44,888 nt of DNA from Roseibacillus ishigakijimensis (GTDB taxonomy: Bacteria > Verrucomicrobiota > Verrucomicrobiia > Verrucomicrobiales > Akkermansiaceae), in NCBI RefSeq assembly GCF_016595415.1, contig NZ_JAENIO010000036.1, positions 1 through 44,888 of the forward strand, given 5' to 3'. The notes below the pieces were generated by a model. It searched no databases, had not been told where the DNA came from, and saw nothing but the letters and a program-made list of their open reading frames with translations. This document shows positions 1 to 6,971 of the stretch, piece by piece (position 1 is the stretch's first letter; each line of letters begins with the position of its first letter). A program made the position numbers and the translations under genes.

Positions 1-2
1 TT

Positions 3-110
3 GCCCCCTCTCGTCAAACCGGTCCGCGACCCCTCAAAGGTCTCGCCACCGTCCCCAAGCCCGAGCGCCTCTACAACTTCCGCCAACTGGGAAAATCTCT
101 CTGGAAATAG
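3..110 (+). CDS. C-terminal end of an unidentified protein (5' partial)
   Basis: The third forward frame is open from the window edge to a TAG at 108-110. It gives about 35 residues that read like a normal protein end: basic and aromatic, finishing in RLYNFRQLGKSLWK. The gene starts outside the window, so no family can be assigned. The other two forward frames also run open past this point, so the choice rests only on the protein-like look of this frame and on its ending cleanly before the next gene. Confidence 0.4.
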   Translation, partial: APSRQTGPRPLKGLATVPKPERLYNFRQLGKSLWK

Positions 111-230
111 AGACTCTGAGCTGCCCGCTCCATTCTGGGCGAGAGAGTGAGGGCTCGCTTGGTCGGTGGAACGCGTGCTGGTCTGATAATTTCCTTGCGA
201 AAAGTCGTCTTGCCATTTGCATTGAGCGTG

Positions 231-1205
231 ATGAAGAACCTTTGGCAGCTCTTGGCCGTCGCCCTCATTGGTTGCATGGTTATCTCTTGCGTTGGCCCTT
301 CGGGGGGAGGAGGCGGGGGCCCCGATTCCGGGGGAGAAGCTTATCTGGTGGTGGAAGCCCACTCCGGGAAAGTGGTGACCAGTCGCAATGCGACCGCCAC
401 CCGGTCCGTGGCCAGTCTCAGTCAAGTGGCCACTGCGGTGGTAGCGTTCGATTGGTCCTCGGCGACTGGAAACAGCTTGGCCCAACAGGCCATTGTTCCG
501 CCTGATGTGGTGAGCATCCCCGGACCAAATCCCATGGGCTTGCTCCCTGGTGATCAGATTGCCCTGCGTGATGCGCTCTATTCCATGTTGATGGGATCGG
601 ATACCGCCGCCGCGCAGACCGTGGCGGCCTTTATCGGGCACGAGCTGCAACAGCGGCGGGGAGTCTATGGCTCGGTGAGCGAGACGTTTGTCGCAGAGAT
701 GAACCAGTTGGCCGGCGCACTCGGCATGAGCCGCACCCGATTTGTCAATGCCCATGGCAGCGATGGCGGGGTGTCCACCGCCGAGGATATGGCCCGGCTC
801 GCCATTTACGCCATGCGTCATCCGGGAATGGCTTTTTATACCAAGCAAAAATCCCGCCAGATTGGTTTTCGCCGTGCGGGGCAGTCCATCTCTTTCCGAG
901 TTCAAAATACCAACCAGCTGGTTGGAACGCAGGGAATCAATGGCCTGAAAGCGGGGCAGACTCCTCGCTCGGGGCCGTGTCTCCTGATTTCCGCCGAGCG
1001 CAAGCCTCTGGTCGAGAAGCTCCCGGACGGGCAGGCACGAATCACTCCCCGGCGGATGATCGTGGTTGTTCTCAATAGCGTCGATCGGGAAGGCCGGGCG
1101 CTCGGGCTTCTCAACGCCGGATGGGCAGGTTACGATCAGTGGTTGTCCTACGGGGGGGTGGCCAGCGGCCAACCCCAAGAAATCCTTTCCGTGCCCGAGC
1201 TGTGA
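231..1205 (+). CDS. S11 (D-Ala-D-Ala carboxypeptidase-like) lipoprotein with degenerate active site
   Basis: The 324-residue product resembles the penicillin-binding DacA-type peptidases that trim peptidoglycan stems. The ATG at 231 was chosen over the longer frame from 147 because it starts a lipoprotein signal (MKNLWQ, hydrophobic core, VISC with Cys20), followed by a six-Gly linker. Family landmarks are visible: SGKVV near 45, ASLSQVATA at 61-69, FVNAHGSDGGVSTAEDMARL at 171-190 and GLKAG at 238-242. The catalytic signatures are altered. The SxxK tetrad reads SLSQ (Ser62, Gln65 in place of Lys), the usual SxN region reads GSDTAAA, and KTG reads KAG. It may be inactive, a regulatory pseudo-enzyme or a binding protein. 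It lies 37 bases upstream of the phosphofructokinase gene on the same strand and could be cotranscribed with it. Confidence 0.8.
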   Translation: MKNLWQLLAVALIGCMVISCVGPSGGGGGGPDSGGEAYLVVEAHSGKVVTSRNATATRSVASLSQVATAVVAFDWSSATGNSLAQQAIVPPDVVSIPGPNPMGLLPGDQIALRDALYSMLMGSDTAAAQTVAAFIGHELQQRRGVYGSVSETFVAEMNQLAGALGMSRTRFVNAHGSDGGVSTAEDMARLAIYAMRHPGMAFYTKQKSRQIGFRRAGQSISFRVQNTNQLVGTQGINGLKAGQTPRSGPCLLISAERKPLVEKLPDGQARITPRRMIVVVLNSVDREGRALGLLNAGWAGYDQWLSYGGVASGQPQEILSVPEL

Positions 1206-1242
1206 TGCTTGGATGCGGTCACACACTAGACCAGAAGAAGAC

Positions 1243-2313
1243 ATGCGAATTGGAATTTTGAATAGCGGGGGAGACTGCCCCGGATTGAATGCGGTGATCC
1301 ACGGCGTGGTGGGCGCGGCCAGTGAAAAAGGATGGGAAGTCGTTGGCTTTCGGGATGGCTTCGAAGGCCTGCTCCCTCCAGGTGACTTTCAATTTTTGAA
1401 AAGAGCGGATACCGCCGGCATTCTCAAGCTTGGAGGAACCATTCTCGGCACGACCAACAAGGGAAACTTTGCGGCCAAAGTGGGAGCGGGCGATGTCGCC
1501 AAAGTGCCGCAGGAAATCATCGACCGCGCCAAGCGAACCCTCGATCAGCTGGAAATCGGCGCTTTGGTCGTCGTTGGCGGTGATGGCTCCCTCACGACTG
1601 CTCATCAACTTTACGAAGACGGTTGGCCGGTCATTGGCGTGCCCAAGACAATCGACAACGATTTGCAGGCGACGGCGATGACCTTTGGTTTCGATAGTGC
1701 GGTCACTTCTGTGGTCGATGGCCTGGATCGGCTCAACACCACCGCTTCCAGCCACAAGCGGGTGATGGTTCTCGAGGTGATGGGACGCCATGCCGGTTGG
1801 ATCGCCCTTTGGGGGGGGATGGCCGGGGGAGCCAATGTTGTTCTCTTGCCCGAGATTCCCTTCCAAATGGAAAAAGTGGCCGAATTCATCAAGCTGCGGG
1901 AAGCCCAAGGTCACCACAGTTCGCTCATCGTCGTGGCCGAGGGGGCCAAAATGCCGGAGGGATTGATTGCCAAGGAAAATACCCACGGCGGCGAAGTCCA
2001 CCTCGGGGGTGTCGGAGCCATGGTCGCTGAGCAAGTCGAGAAAATGACCGGGAAAGAAACCCGTGCTTGCACCTTGGGTCACCTCCAGCGGGGTGGTGGT
2101 CCCACCGCTTTGGATCGGATTCTCGGCCTTCGCTTCGGCGTGATGGCGGTCAATTTGGCCAGCGAAGGCAACTTCGGGCAGATGGTCAGCTACCAGTCCT
2201 ATCACGTCGGCTCGGTGCCCATCAAAGAAGCGGTGCATCAGATTCGGGCGGTCGATCCCGACGGCGAGGTGGTCAATGCCGCCAAGGCCATTGGCATCAG
2301 CTTCGGTCAGTAA
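1243..2313 (+). CDS. pfkA: 6-phosphofructokinase
   Basis: Phosphorylates fructose 6-phosphate to fructose 1,6-bisphosphate, the committed step of glycolysis, in the cytoplasm. The product is 356 residues. The start at 1243 gives the family's N-terminal phosphate-binding segment directly (MRIGILNSGGDCPGLNA) and has AGAAGAAG just upstream; an in-frame extension back to 1066 only shadows the previous gene. Motifs: GGDGS at 112-116, PKTIDNDL at 134-141 with the catalytic Asp, MGRHAGWIAL near 185, and GHLQRGG in the C-terminal half. The Gly after the Asp in GGDGS points to ATP as donor. The Lys before TIDND is shared by pyrophosphate enzymes and some actinobacterial-type ATP enzymes, so donor use is probable rather than certain. 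A strong terminator follows at 2343-2372. Confidence 0.93.
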   Translation: MRIGILNSGGDCPGLNAVIHGVVGAASEKGWEVVGFRDGFEGLLPPGDFQFLKRADTAGILKLGGTILGTTNKGNFAAKVGAGDVAKVPQEIIDRAKRTLDQLEIGALVVVGGDGSLTTAHQLYEDGWPVIGVPKTIDNDLQATAMTFGFDSAVTSVVDGLDRLNTTASSHKRVMVLEVMGRHAGWIALWGGMAGGANVVLLPEIPFQMEKVAEFIKLREAQGHHSSLIVVAEGAKMPEGLIAKENTHGGEVHLGGVGAMVAEQVEKMTGKETRACTLGHLQRGGGPTALDRILGLRFGVMAVNLASEGNFGQMVSYQSYHVGSVPIKEAVHQIRAVDPDGEVVNAAKAIGISFGQ

Positions 2314-2342
2314 AACGGACTTATCGCACTCGTTTTTCGTCT

Positions 2343-2372
2343 CCCGCACCCTTGTTGGTGCGGGATTTTTTT
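2343..2372 (+). terminator. Rho-independent terminator after pfkA
   Basis: An 8-bp perfect stem (CCCGCACC at 2343-2350, GGTGCGGG at 2357-2364) with a 6-base loop is followed by a run of eight T. It lies 30 bases after the phosphofructokinase stop codon. Confidence 0.9.
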
Positions 2373-2459
2373 ACCGGAAGGAGGGTATTTTTTACCCAAC
2401 GGCGGAAAAGTGAAATTTTTCGATTTTCACCTCCCCGGCTCGCTGTTTAGGTCTGCGGC

Positions 2460-3752
2460 GTGCGATACGAACCAATTGATCCCGCTCTCTTTGTCCGCAA
2501 CCGCGAGAAATTGCGTGACTTACTGAAGCCCAACTCCATTGTCATTGTTCATGCCAATGATATCTTGCCGACCAATGCCGATGGCACTTTGCTTCTTCAT
2601 CAGAACCGGGACTTGTTCTATCTGACCGGGGTCGATCAGGAGGAGACGGTGGTCATTCTCTTTCCCGATGCCAAGCTGGAGAGAGACCGGGAAATCCTCT
2701 TTGTCCGCGAGACCAACGAATACATCGCCGTTTGGGAAGGGGAGAAGCTCGACAAAGAGCAAGCCGGCGCGGTCTCGGGTATTGAGCGGGTGGAGTGGAC
2801 CAACTCGTTCGAGACGATTCTTTCCTCTCTCGTGCCGCAGGCGGAGCACGTCTATCTAGCCACCAACGAGCATCTCCGGGCTATGCGCATCGTCCAAACG
2901 CGCAACGATCGTTTCATTAAGCAGTGCCAGGAGCGTTTCCCCTTGCACCGTTACGAGCGTCTCGCTCCGCTCATGAACGAGCTCCGCATCATCAAGGATG
3001 AGGTGGAACTTTCTTACATTCAAGAGGCCTGCGACATTACCGAAAAAGGCTTCCGCCGCGTTCTGGGGGCGCTCCAGCCTGGGATGGGCGAGTGGGAAGT
3101 GGAGGCGGAATACCTCCATGAATTCGTCCGCAACCGCTCGCGGGGCTTCGCTTATTCACCGATTATCGGATCGGGGAAGAATGCCTGTGTCTTGCACTAC
3201 CTGGAGAACCATGATGTCTGCCAGGACGGCGACATGCTCTTGATGGATGTGGGCGCGGAGTATGGCAATTGGAATGCTGACATGACCCGCACCATTCCGG
3301 TCAACGGGCGCTTCACCCCCCGTCAGCGGCAAGTTTACGAGTCCGTCCTCAGTGTTCTGCGCCAAGCCAATGGGATTCTCCGTCCCGGCATCACGCCCAA
3401 GGATTACCAGCACCAGGTCCGTCTGATGATGGAGAAAGAGTTGATTGCGCTGGGGTTGATTGGGGAGCAAGAAGCCGCCGAGCAGGATCGTGAGACCTTG
3501 CCCCTGGTGAGCAAATTCTTCATGCACGGAACCTCCCACCACCTCGGCCTCGATGTCCATGACGTCTTCCCTCACAATGAGCCCGTGCGCGAGGGTATGG
3601 TCTTCACCATCGAGCCGGGCATCTACATTCCCGATGAAAAGCTCGGAGTGCGCTTGGAGAATGACGTTCTCATCGGTCGGGACGGAAATACCGATTTGAT
3701 GGCCAATATCCCGATTGAGCCTGATGATATTGAGGCGCTCATGAACGCCTGA
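2460..3752 (+). CDS. pepP: Xaa-Pro aminopeptidase (M24B)
   Basis: A cytoplasmic metallopeptidase that removes N-terminal residues preceding proline. It is 430 residues with a GTG start; no strong ribosome site is visible, but this start places the AMP_N domain (RYEPIDPALFVRNREKL) exactly at the N-terminus. The AMP_N domain covers about residues 1-135, with NRDLFYLTG typical of it. The pita-bread catalytic domain follows with all dinuclear metal ligands recognisable: DVGAEYGNWNADMTRT (two Asp), FFMHGTSHHLGLDVHD (His), FTIEPGIYIP (Glu) and GVRLENDVLI (Glu). Length and motif order match the E. coli PepP class. It stands alone between the pfkA terminator and a convergent gene. Confidence 0.93.
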   Translation: MRYEPIDPALFVRNREKLRDLLKPNSIVIVHANDILPTNADGTLLLHQNRDLFYLTGVDQEETVVILFPDAKLERDREILFVRETNEYIAVWEGEKLDKEQAGAVSGIERVEWTNSFETILSSLVPQAEHVYLATNEHLRAMRIVQTRNDRFIKQCQERFPLHRYERLAPLMNELRIIKDEVELSYIQEACDITEKGFRRVLGALQPGMGEWEVEAEYLHEFVRNRSRGFAYSPIIGSGKNACVLHYLENHDVCQDGDMLLMDVGAEYGNWNADMTRTIPVNGRFTPRQRQVYESVLSVLRQANGILRPGITPKDYQHQVRLMMEKELIALGLIGEQEAAEQDRETLPLVSKFFMHGTSHHLGLDVHDVFPHNEPVREGMVFTIEPGIYIPDEKLGVRLENDVLIGRDGNTDLMANIPIEPDDIEALMNA

Positions 3753-3776
3753 TCGGGGAAGCCCGGTGGACGGGGG

Positions 3777-4277
3777 TCAGTAGCCCTCGTCAACCGGTTC
3801 CAGCATCCGCACTTCATCGATTCGCCATTTCCCTTCCCTTTTCCGCCACTGCAAGCGCGCGGGGATGGACTGGGGATAGCTCATGTTGTCGCGGAGCACG
3901 AGGTCGAGCTTCACTGTGGTGTCCATCTCGGCCCGGTCTGACCCCCTCATCACGATGACGGTCTCGCCGATGACTTTGGCTTGGCTGGACTTCGCTCCCA
4001 CGCGGAACTGGCTGTGGTAGAGTTCCTGCATTTCCGCGCGACTGACTTCGCCGGAAATCACTTCGCTGCCCGAACCGGAGAAAATCACCGATTCGGCGAA
4101 GTGATCGGCGAAGTCCGCTGCTTCCTGGTCGAGGTTTTTCAAAGTCACGGCTCCGAAGCTCATGGTATCGAGGAGGGAATCGAGGCGACGATCGATGACG
4201 CGGGGCGCGGAGAAATAGTAGTAGGCGAAAGCGGCGATGGCCAAGACGGCAGCGAGTGAGACCAGAAGCTTTTTCAT
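3777..4277 (-). CDS. Small membrane-anchored protein, possibly NTF2/SnoaL-like
   Basis: The product is 166 residues. Residues 4-22 form a hydrophobic helix after MKK with no clear cleavage site, so it is probably a signal anchor with the rest in the periplasm. The remainder (RRLDSLLDTMSFG, ADFADHFAESVIFSGSG, ARLQWRKREGKWRIDEVRML) has the spacing of a cone-shaped NTF2-like fold: early helices, then curved strands ending in a W-containing strand. That assignment is inference and no catalytic residues are evident. It is divergent from grpE (135-base gap) and convergent with the aminopeptidase gene. Confidence 0.75.
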   Translation of the reverse strand: MKKLLVSLAAVLAIAAFAYYYFSAPRVIDRRLDSLLDTMSFGAVTLKNLDQEAADFADHFAESVIFSGSGSEVISGEVSRAEMQELYHSQFRVGAKSSQAKVIGETVIVMRGSDRAEMDTTVKLDLVLRDNMSYPQSIPARLQWRKREGKWRIDEVRMLEPVDEGY

Positions 4278-4411
4278 CGCCGGGATAGTTCGTCAAACTC
4301 TCCGTCAGGGCAAGCGTCGAGGCGGACCTCCGGGGGAGGTTTTGGTGCCAATGAAGGCGATTTGCCCTCTTTCCGTTGTAACACGGGGTTGACGGGAAAG
4401 CGTCTTGGTTT

Positions 4412-5068
4412 ATGGAAGCGGGCGTGAACGAAGACGTGAAAGACGAAGTTGCTCCCGAAGAAGCCGCAGCTGAGAAGGCCGCGCAAGCAGCCGAACCCTC
4501 GACTCCGGTAGAAAACGAAGTGTCCGGGGAGGAGAATGCTCCTGCCGAAGAAGAGGCCGTCGAAGTCGACCCCCTTGCTGCCATGGAAGCGGAAATCCAG
4601 AAATACAAAGATGAGTCCCTGCGGCGCGCTGCCGAGATGGACAATTACCGCAAGCGCATGGCCAAGGAGCTGGAGGAGAGCCGCAAGTTCGCCAACCAGC
4701 GCCTCCTCAGCGAACTCTTGCCCGTCCTCGACAACTTCGGCATGGGGATGCAAATGGCTGAGCAAGAGCAAGGCTCCATGCTCTATCAGGGCATGGCCAT
4801 GGTGCAGGGTCAGCTGAACGAATTTTTCAACAGTCAGGGCGTGAAGCCGGTGGATATCGAAGTCGGCGGCGATTTCGACCCCAACTTCCATGAGGCCGTG
4901 AGCCAGGAAGAGTCGGACGAGATCGAGGAAGGCAAGGTCTTGCGCGTGGTCCGCCGGGGCTATTTCGTGGGCGAGCGCCTCTTGCGCCCGGCCAACGTGA
5001 TTGTGGCCAAAAAAGTCGAAGCTGCGGAAGAAGCCCCGGCCAGCGAAGGAGAGGAGGAAGGACAGTAA
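4412..5068 (+). CDS. grpE: Nucleotide exchange factor GrpE
   Basis: Cochaperone that releases ADP from DnaK. The product is 218 residues. The first 50 or so are acidic, Ala/Glu-rich and disordered. A long helix follows (AEIQKYKDESLRRAAEMDNY, RKRMAKELEESRKFANQRLL), then the four-helix bundle and beta-wing with VEVGGDFDPNFHEAV, VLRVVRRGYFVGERLLRPA and VIVAKK, all family hallmarks. The stop codon TAA is immediately followed by the dnaJ ATG, so the two are almost certainly translated together. dnaK is not in the window. A small hairpin (ACCTCC at 4326-4331, GGAGGT at 4335-4340) lies in the upstream gap; no CIRCE-type heat-shock operator was seen. Confidence 0.96.
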   Translation: MEAGVNEDVKDEVAPEEAAAEKAAQAAEPSTPVENEVSGEENAPAEEEAVEVDPLAAMEAEIQKYKDESLRRAAEMDNYRKRMAKELEESRKFANQRLLSELLPVLDNFGMGMQMAEQEQGSMLYQGMAMVQGQLNEFFNSQGVKPVDIEVGGDFDPNFHEAVSQEESDEIEEGKVLRVVRRGYFVGERLLRPANVIVAKKVEAAEEAPASEGEEEGQ

Positions 5069-6223
5069 ATGGCTGAGCGCGACTACTACGAAGTGCTGGG
5101 CGTTTCCAAGAATGCCACCGCTTCCGAGATTAAGAAGGCCTATCGCAAGATGGCGATGAAGTTTCACCCGGATCAGAATCCGGATGATCCCAAGGCCGAG
5201 GAAAAGTTCAAAGAACTGGGCGAAGCTTATCAGGTACTCAGTGATGAGGACAAGAAAGCGGCCTACGATCGCTATGGCCATGCCGCCTTCAAGCAAGGAG
5301 GGATGGGCAATGGCGGCGGGGGCGGATTCGGAGGAGGCTTCGGCGATCCGATGGACATTTTCTCCCAGGTCTTTGGGGGAGCTTTCGGCGGGGGAGGCGG
5401 CTTCGAGGACATCTTCGGCGGTGGACGTCGCCGTGATCCTTCGGGCAAAAAGCGGGGCAGTGATCTGCGCTATGATCTCGAGATATCCCTCGAAGAAGCG
5501 GCCCGGGGATCGGAGAAGGAGCTTGAAATCGAGCGTGCCACCCCCTGTGGCACCTGCAACTCCACCGGCTCCAAGGGCGGGGGCAGTCGTCCCTGCACCA
5601 CCTGTGGTGGACGCGGGGTGGTGGCCCGACAAGCAGGCATCTTTGTCCAGCAGAGCACTTGTCCAGAGTGCCGTGGCGCGGGTCAGGTGATCAGCGATCC
5701 TTGTGATGACTGCCATGGCGACGGTCGCATCGAGAAGACCGACCGCATCAAGATCAAGATTCCTCCCGGGGTGGACGATGGCGTGCGTTTGCGTTCTTCG
5801 GGCAATGGCGATGCCGGACTGCGTGGCGGGCCCAATGGCGATCTCTACGTCTTCCTGCACGTCAAAAAGCACAGCGTTTTCCAGCGTGAAGAGGACGACC
5901 TCTTTTGCGAGGTTCCCGTTTCTTTCGTGACGGCGGCCTTGGGTGGGGAAATCGATGTTCCAACTCTCGAGGGCAAGGCGTCCATCAAGATTCCGGCCGG
6001 CACCCAGGGCGGCACCGTATTTCGCTTGCGCGGGCGGGGTATGCCCGAGGTGGGCGGGGGTCGCAAGGGAGACCTGCACATCGAGGTCAACGTCGAGGTG
6101 CCCACCAATCTGGATTCCGACCAGAAGGAGAAGCTGCAGGCCTTTGCCCAGTCTATCGGGCAGGAGAATTCCCCTATGCAGGAAGGCTTCCTCGAGCGCG
6201 CCAAGAAGTTCTTTGGCAAGTAA
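5069..6223 (+). CDS. dnaJ: Chaperone DnaJ (type I Hsp40)
   Basis: Delivers unfolded clients to DnaK and stimulates its ATPase. The product is 384 residues with complete type I layout: J domain at 1-70 with HPD ([10 protein letters not shown]), a Gly/Phe-rich linker ([30 protein letters not shown]), and a zinc domain with four CxxCxGxG-type repeats ([32 protein letters not shown]). Two C-terminal client-binding beta domains and a dimerisation tail follow. The start abuts the grpE stop with no spacer. A 19-base gap leads to rsmE on the same strand, so grpE-dnaJ-rsmE form a likely operon. Confidence 0.97.
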   Translation: MAERDYYEVLGVSKNATASEIKKAYRKMAMKFHPDQNPDDPKAEEKFKELGEAYQVLSDEDKKAAYDRYGHAAFKQGGMGNGGGGGFGGGFGDPMDIFSQVFGGAFGGGGGFEDIFGGGRRRDPSGKKRGSDLRYDLEISLEEAARGSEKELEIERATPCGTCNSTGSKGGGSRPCTTCGGRGVVARQAGIFVQQSTCPECRGAGQVISDPCDDCHGDGRIEKTDRIKIKIPPGVDDGVRLRSSGNGDAGLRGGPNGDLYVFLHVKKHSVFQREEDDLFCEVPVSFVTAALGGEIDVPTLEGKASIKIPAGTQGGTVFRLRGRGMPEVGGGRKGDLHIEVNVEVPTNLDSDQKEKLQAFAQSIGQENSPMQEGFLERAKKFFGK

Positions 6224-6242
6224 CCTCCTCTCTTACCCACGC

Positions 6243-6971
6243 ATGGACCGCTTCTACCTCCCGCCCGCCGAGTGGACTCCTGGAGAGCTCGTGCTCGCGG
6301 GGGAAGAGGGGCACCATGCCGTGCGCGTAATGCGCAAGAAGCCCGGCGACCGCCTCGAGGTGTTTGACGGAGCCGGGCGCTGGGCGCGGGGAGAGGTGTT
6401 GGCTTGTGACAAGTCGCAGCTCACCTTGCGCCGCGAGGAGGAGGGGGAGTCCGCTTTCGACCCACCCCGCCTACATCTCGCGGTGGCTATTCCCAAGGGC
6501 AAGACCATGGACCTGGTGGTGCAAAAGGCGGTCGAGCTGGGAGTGAACAGCATCCAGCCGCTCACCACCCGCAACACCGTGGTCAAGGTTTCGGCCACCG
6601 AGGCCGCCGACAAGAGCCAGAAGTGGCAGCGGGTGGCCTTGGAGGCTTGCAAACAGTGCGGCCAAAACCTGCTTCCGACGGTGTTTCCTGTTCTCCCGAT
6701 CGGCGACTATCTCGCTCGCCAACGGGCGGGGGCCGGTCTCCTCGCCTCCCTCGCCGAAGGGGCCCTCCCAGTGCGGGAGCGGCTCGAAGCCCTTCCCGCC
6801 GACCTGGATGTGCTTTCCTTTCTCGTCGGCCCGGAAGGGGACTTCACCGGGGAAGAGATCGCGGCTGCCATCGCCAGCGGCTTCGAGCCCGTGACTCTGG
6901 GGCGCATCGTTCTCCGCGTGGAGACGGCCTGTCTCTTCCTCCTTTCCGCCGCCCGTTACCGTTATTTTTAG
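6243..6971 (+). CDS. rsmE: 16S rRNA (uracil1498-N3)-methyltransferase
   Basis: SPOUT-class enzyme that methylates U1498 of 16S rRNA in the assembled small subunit. The product is 242 residues. The ATG at 6243 gives the PUA-like N-terminal domain MDRFYLPPAEW with HHAVRVMRKKPGD; the open frame upstream shadows dnaJ. SPOUT features: IPKGKTMDLVVQKAVELGV, RWQRVALEACKQCGQN-like segment near 130, FLVGPEGDFTGEEI and LGRIVLRVETA, the trefoil-knot SAM pocket. The GPEG-D-F form, where Gly is usual before Phe, is a mild variant. The TAG stop overlaps the stop of the convergent gene by three bases. Confidence 0.94.
   Translation: MDRFYLPPAEWTPGELVLAGEEGHHAVRVMRKKPGDRLEVFDGAGRWARGEVLACDKSQLTLRREEEGESAFDPPRLHLAVAIPKGKTMDLVVQKAVELGVNSIQPLTTRNTVVKVSATEAADKSQKWQRVALEACKQCGQNLLPTVFPVLPIGDYLARQRAGAGLLASLAEGALPVRERLEALPADLDVLSFLVGPEGDFTGEEIAAAIASGFEPVTLGRIVLRVETACLFLLSAARYRYF

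Noticed and set aside
1066-1242. Longer N-terminus for phosphofructokinase
   Set aside because: The extra 59 codons overlap the S11 gene in another frame and are not part of the family; the ATG at 1243 gives the standard N-terminus.
4274-6079. 601-codon open frame on the - strand
   Set aside because: It lies opposite grpE and dnaJ, has a His/Leu/Gly-rich composition typical of antisense frames in GC-rich DNA, and shows no motif.
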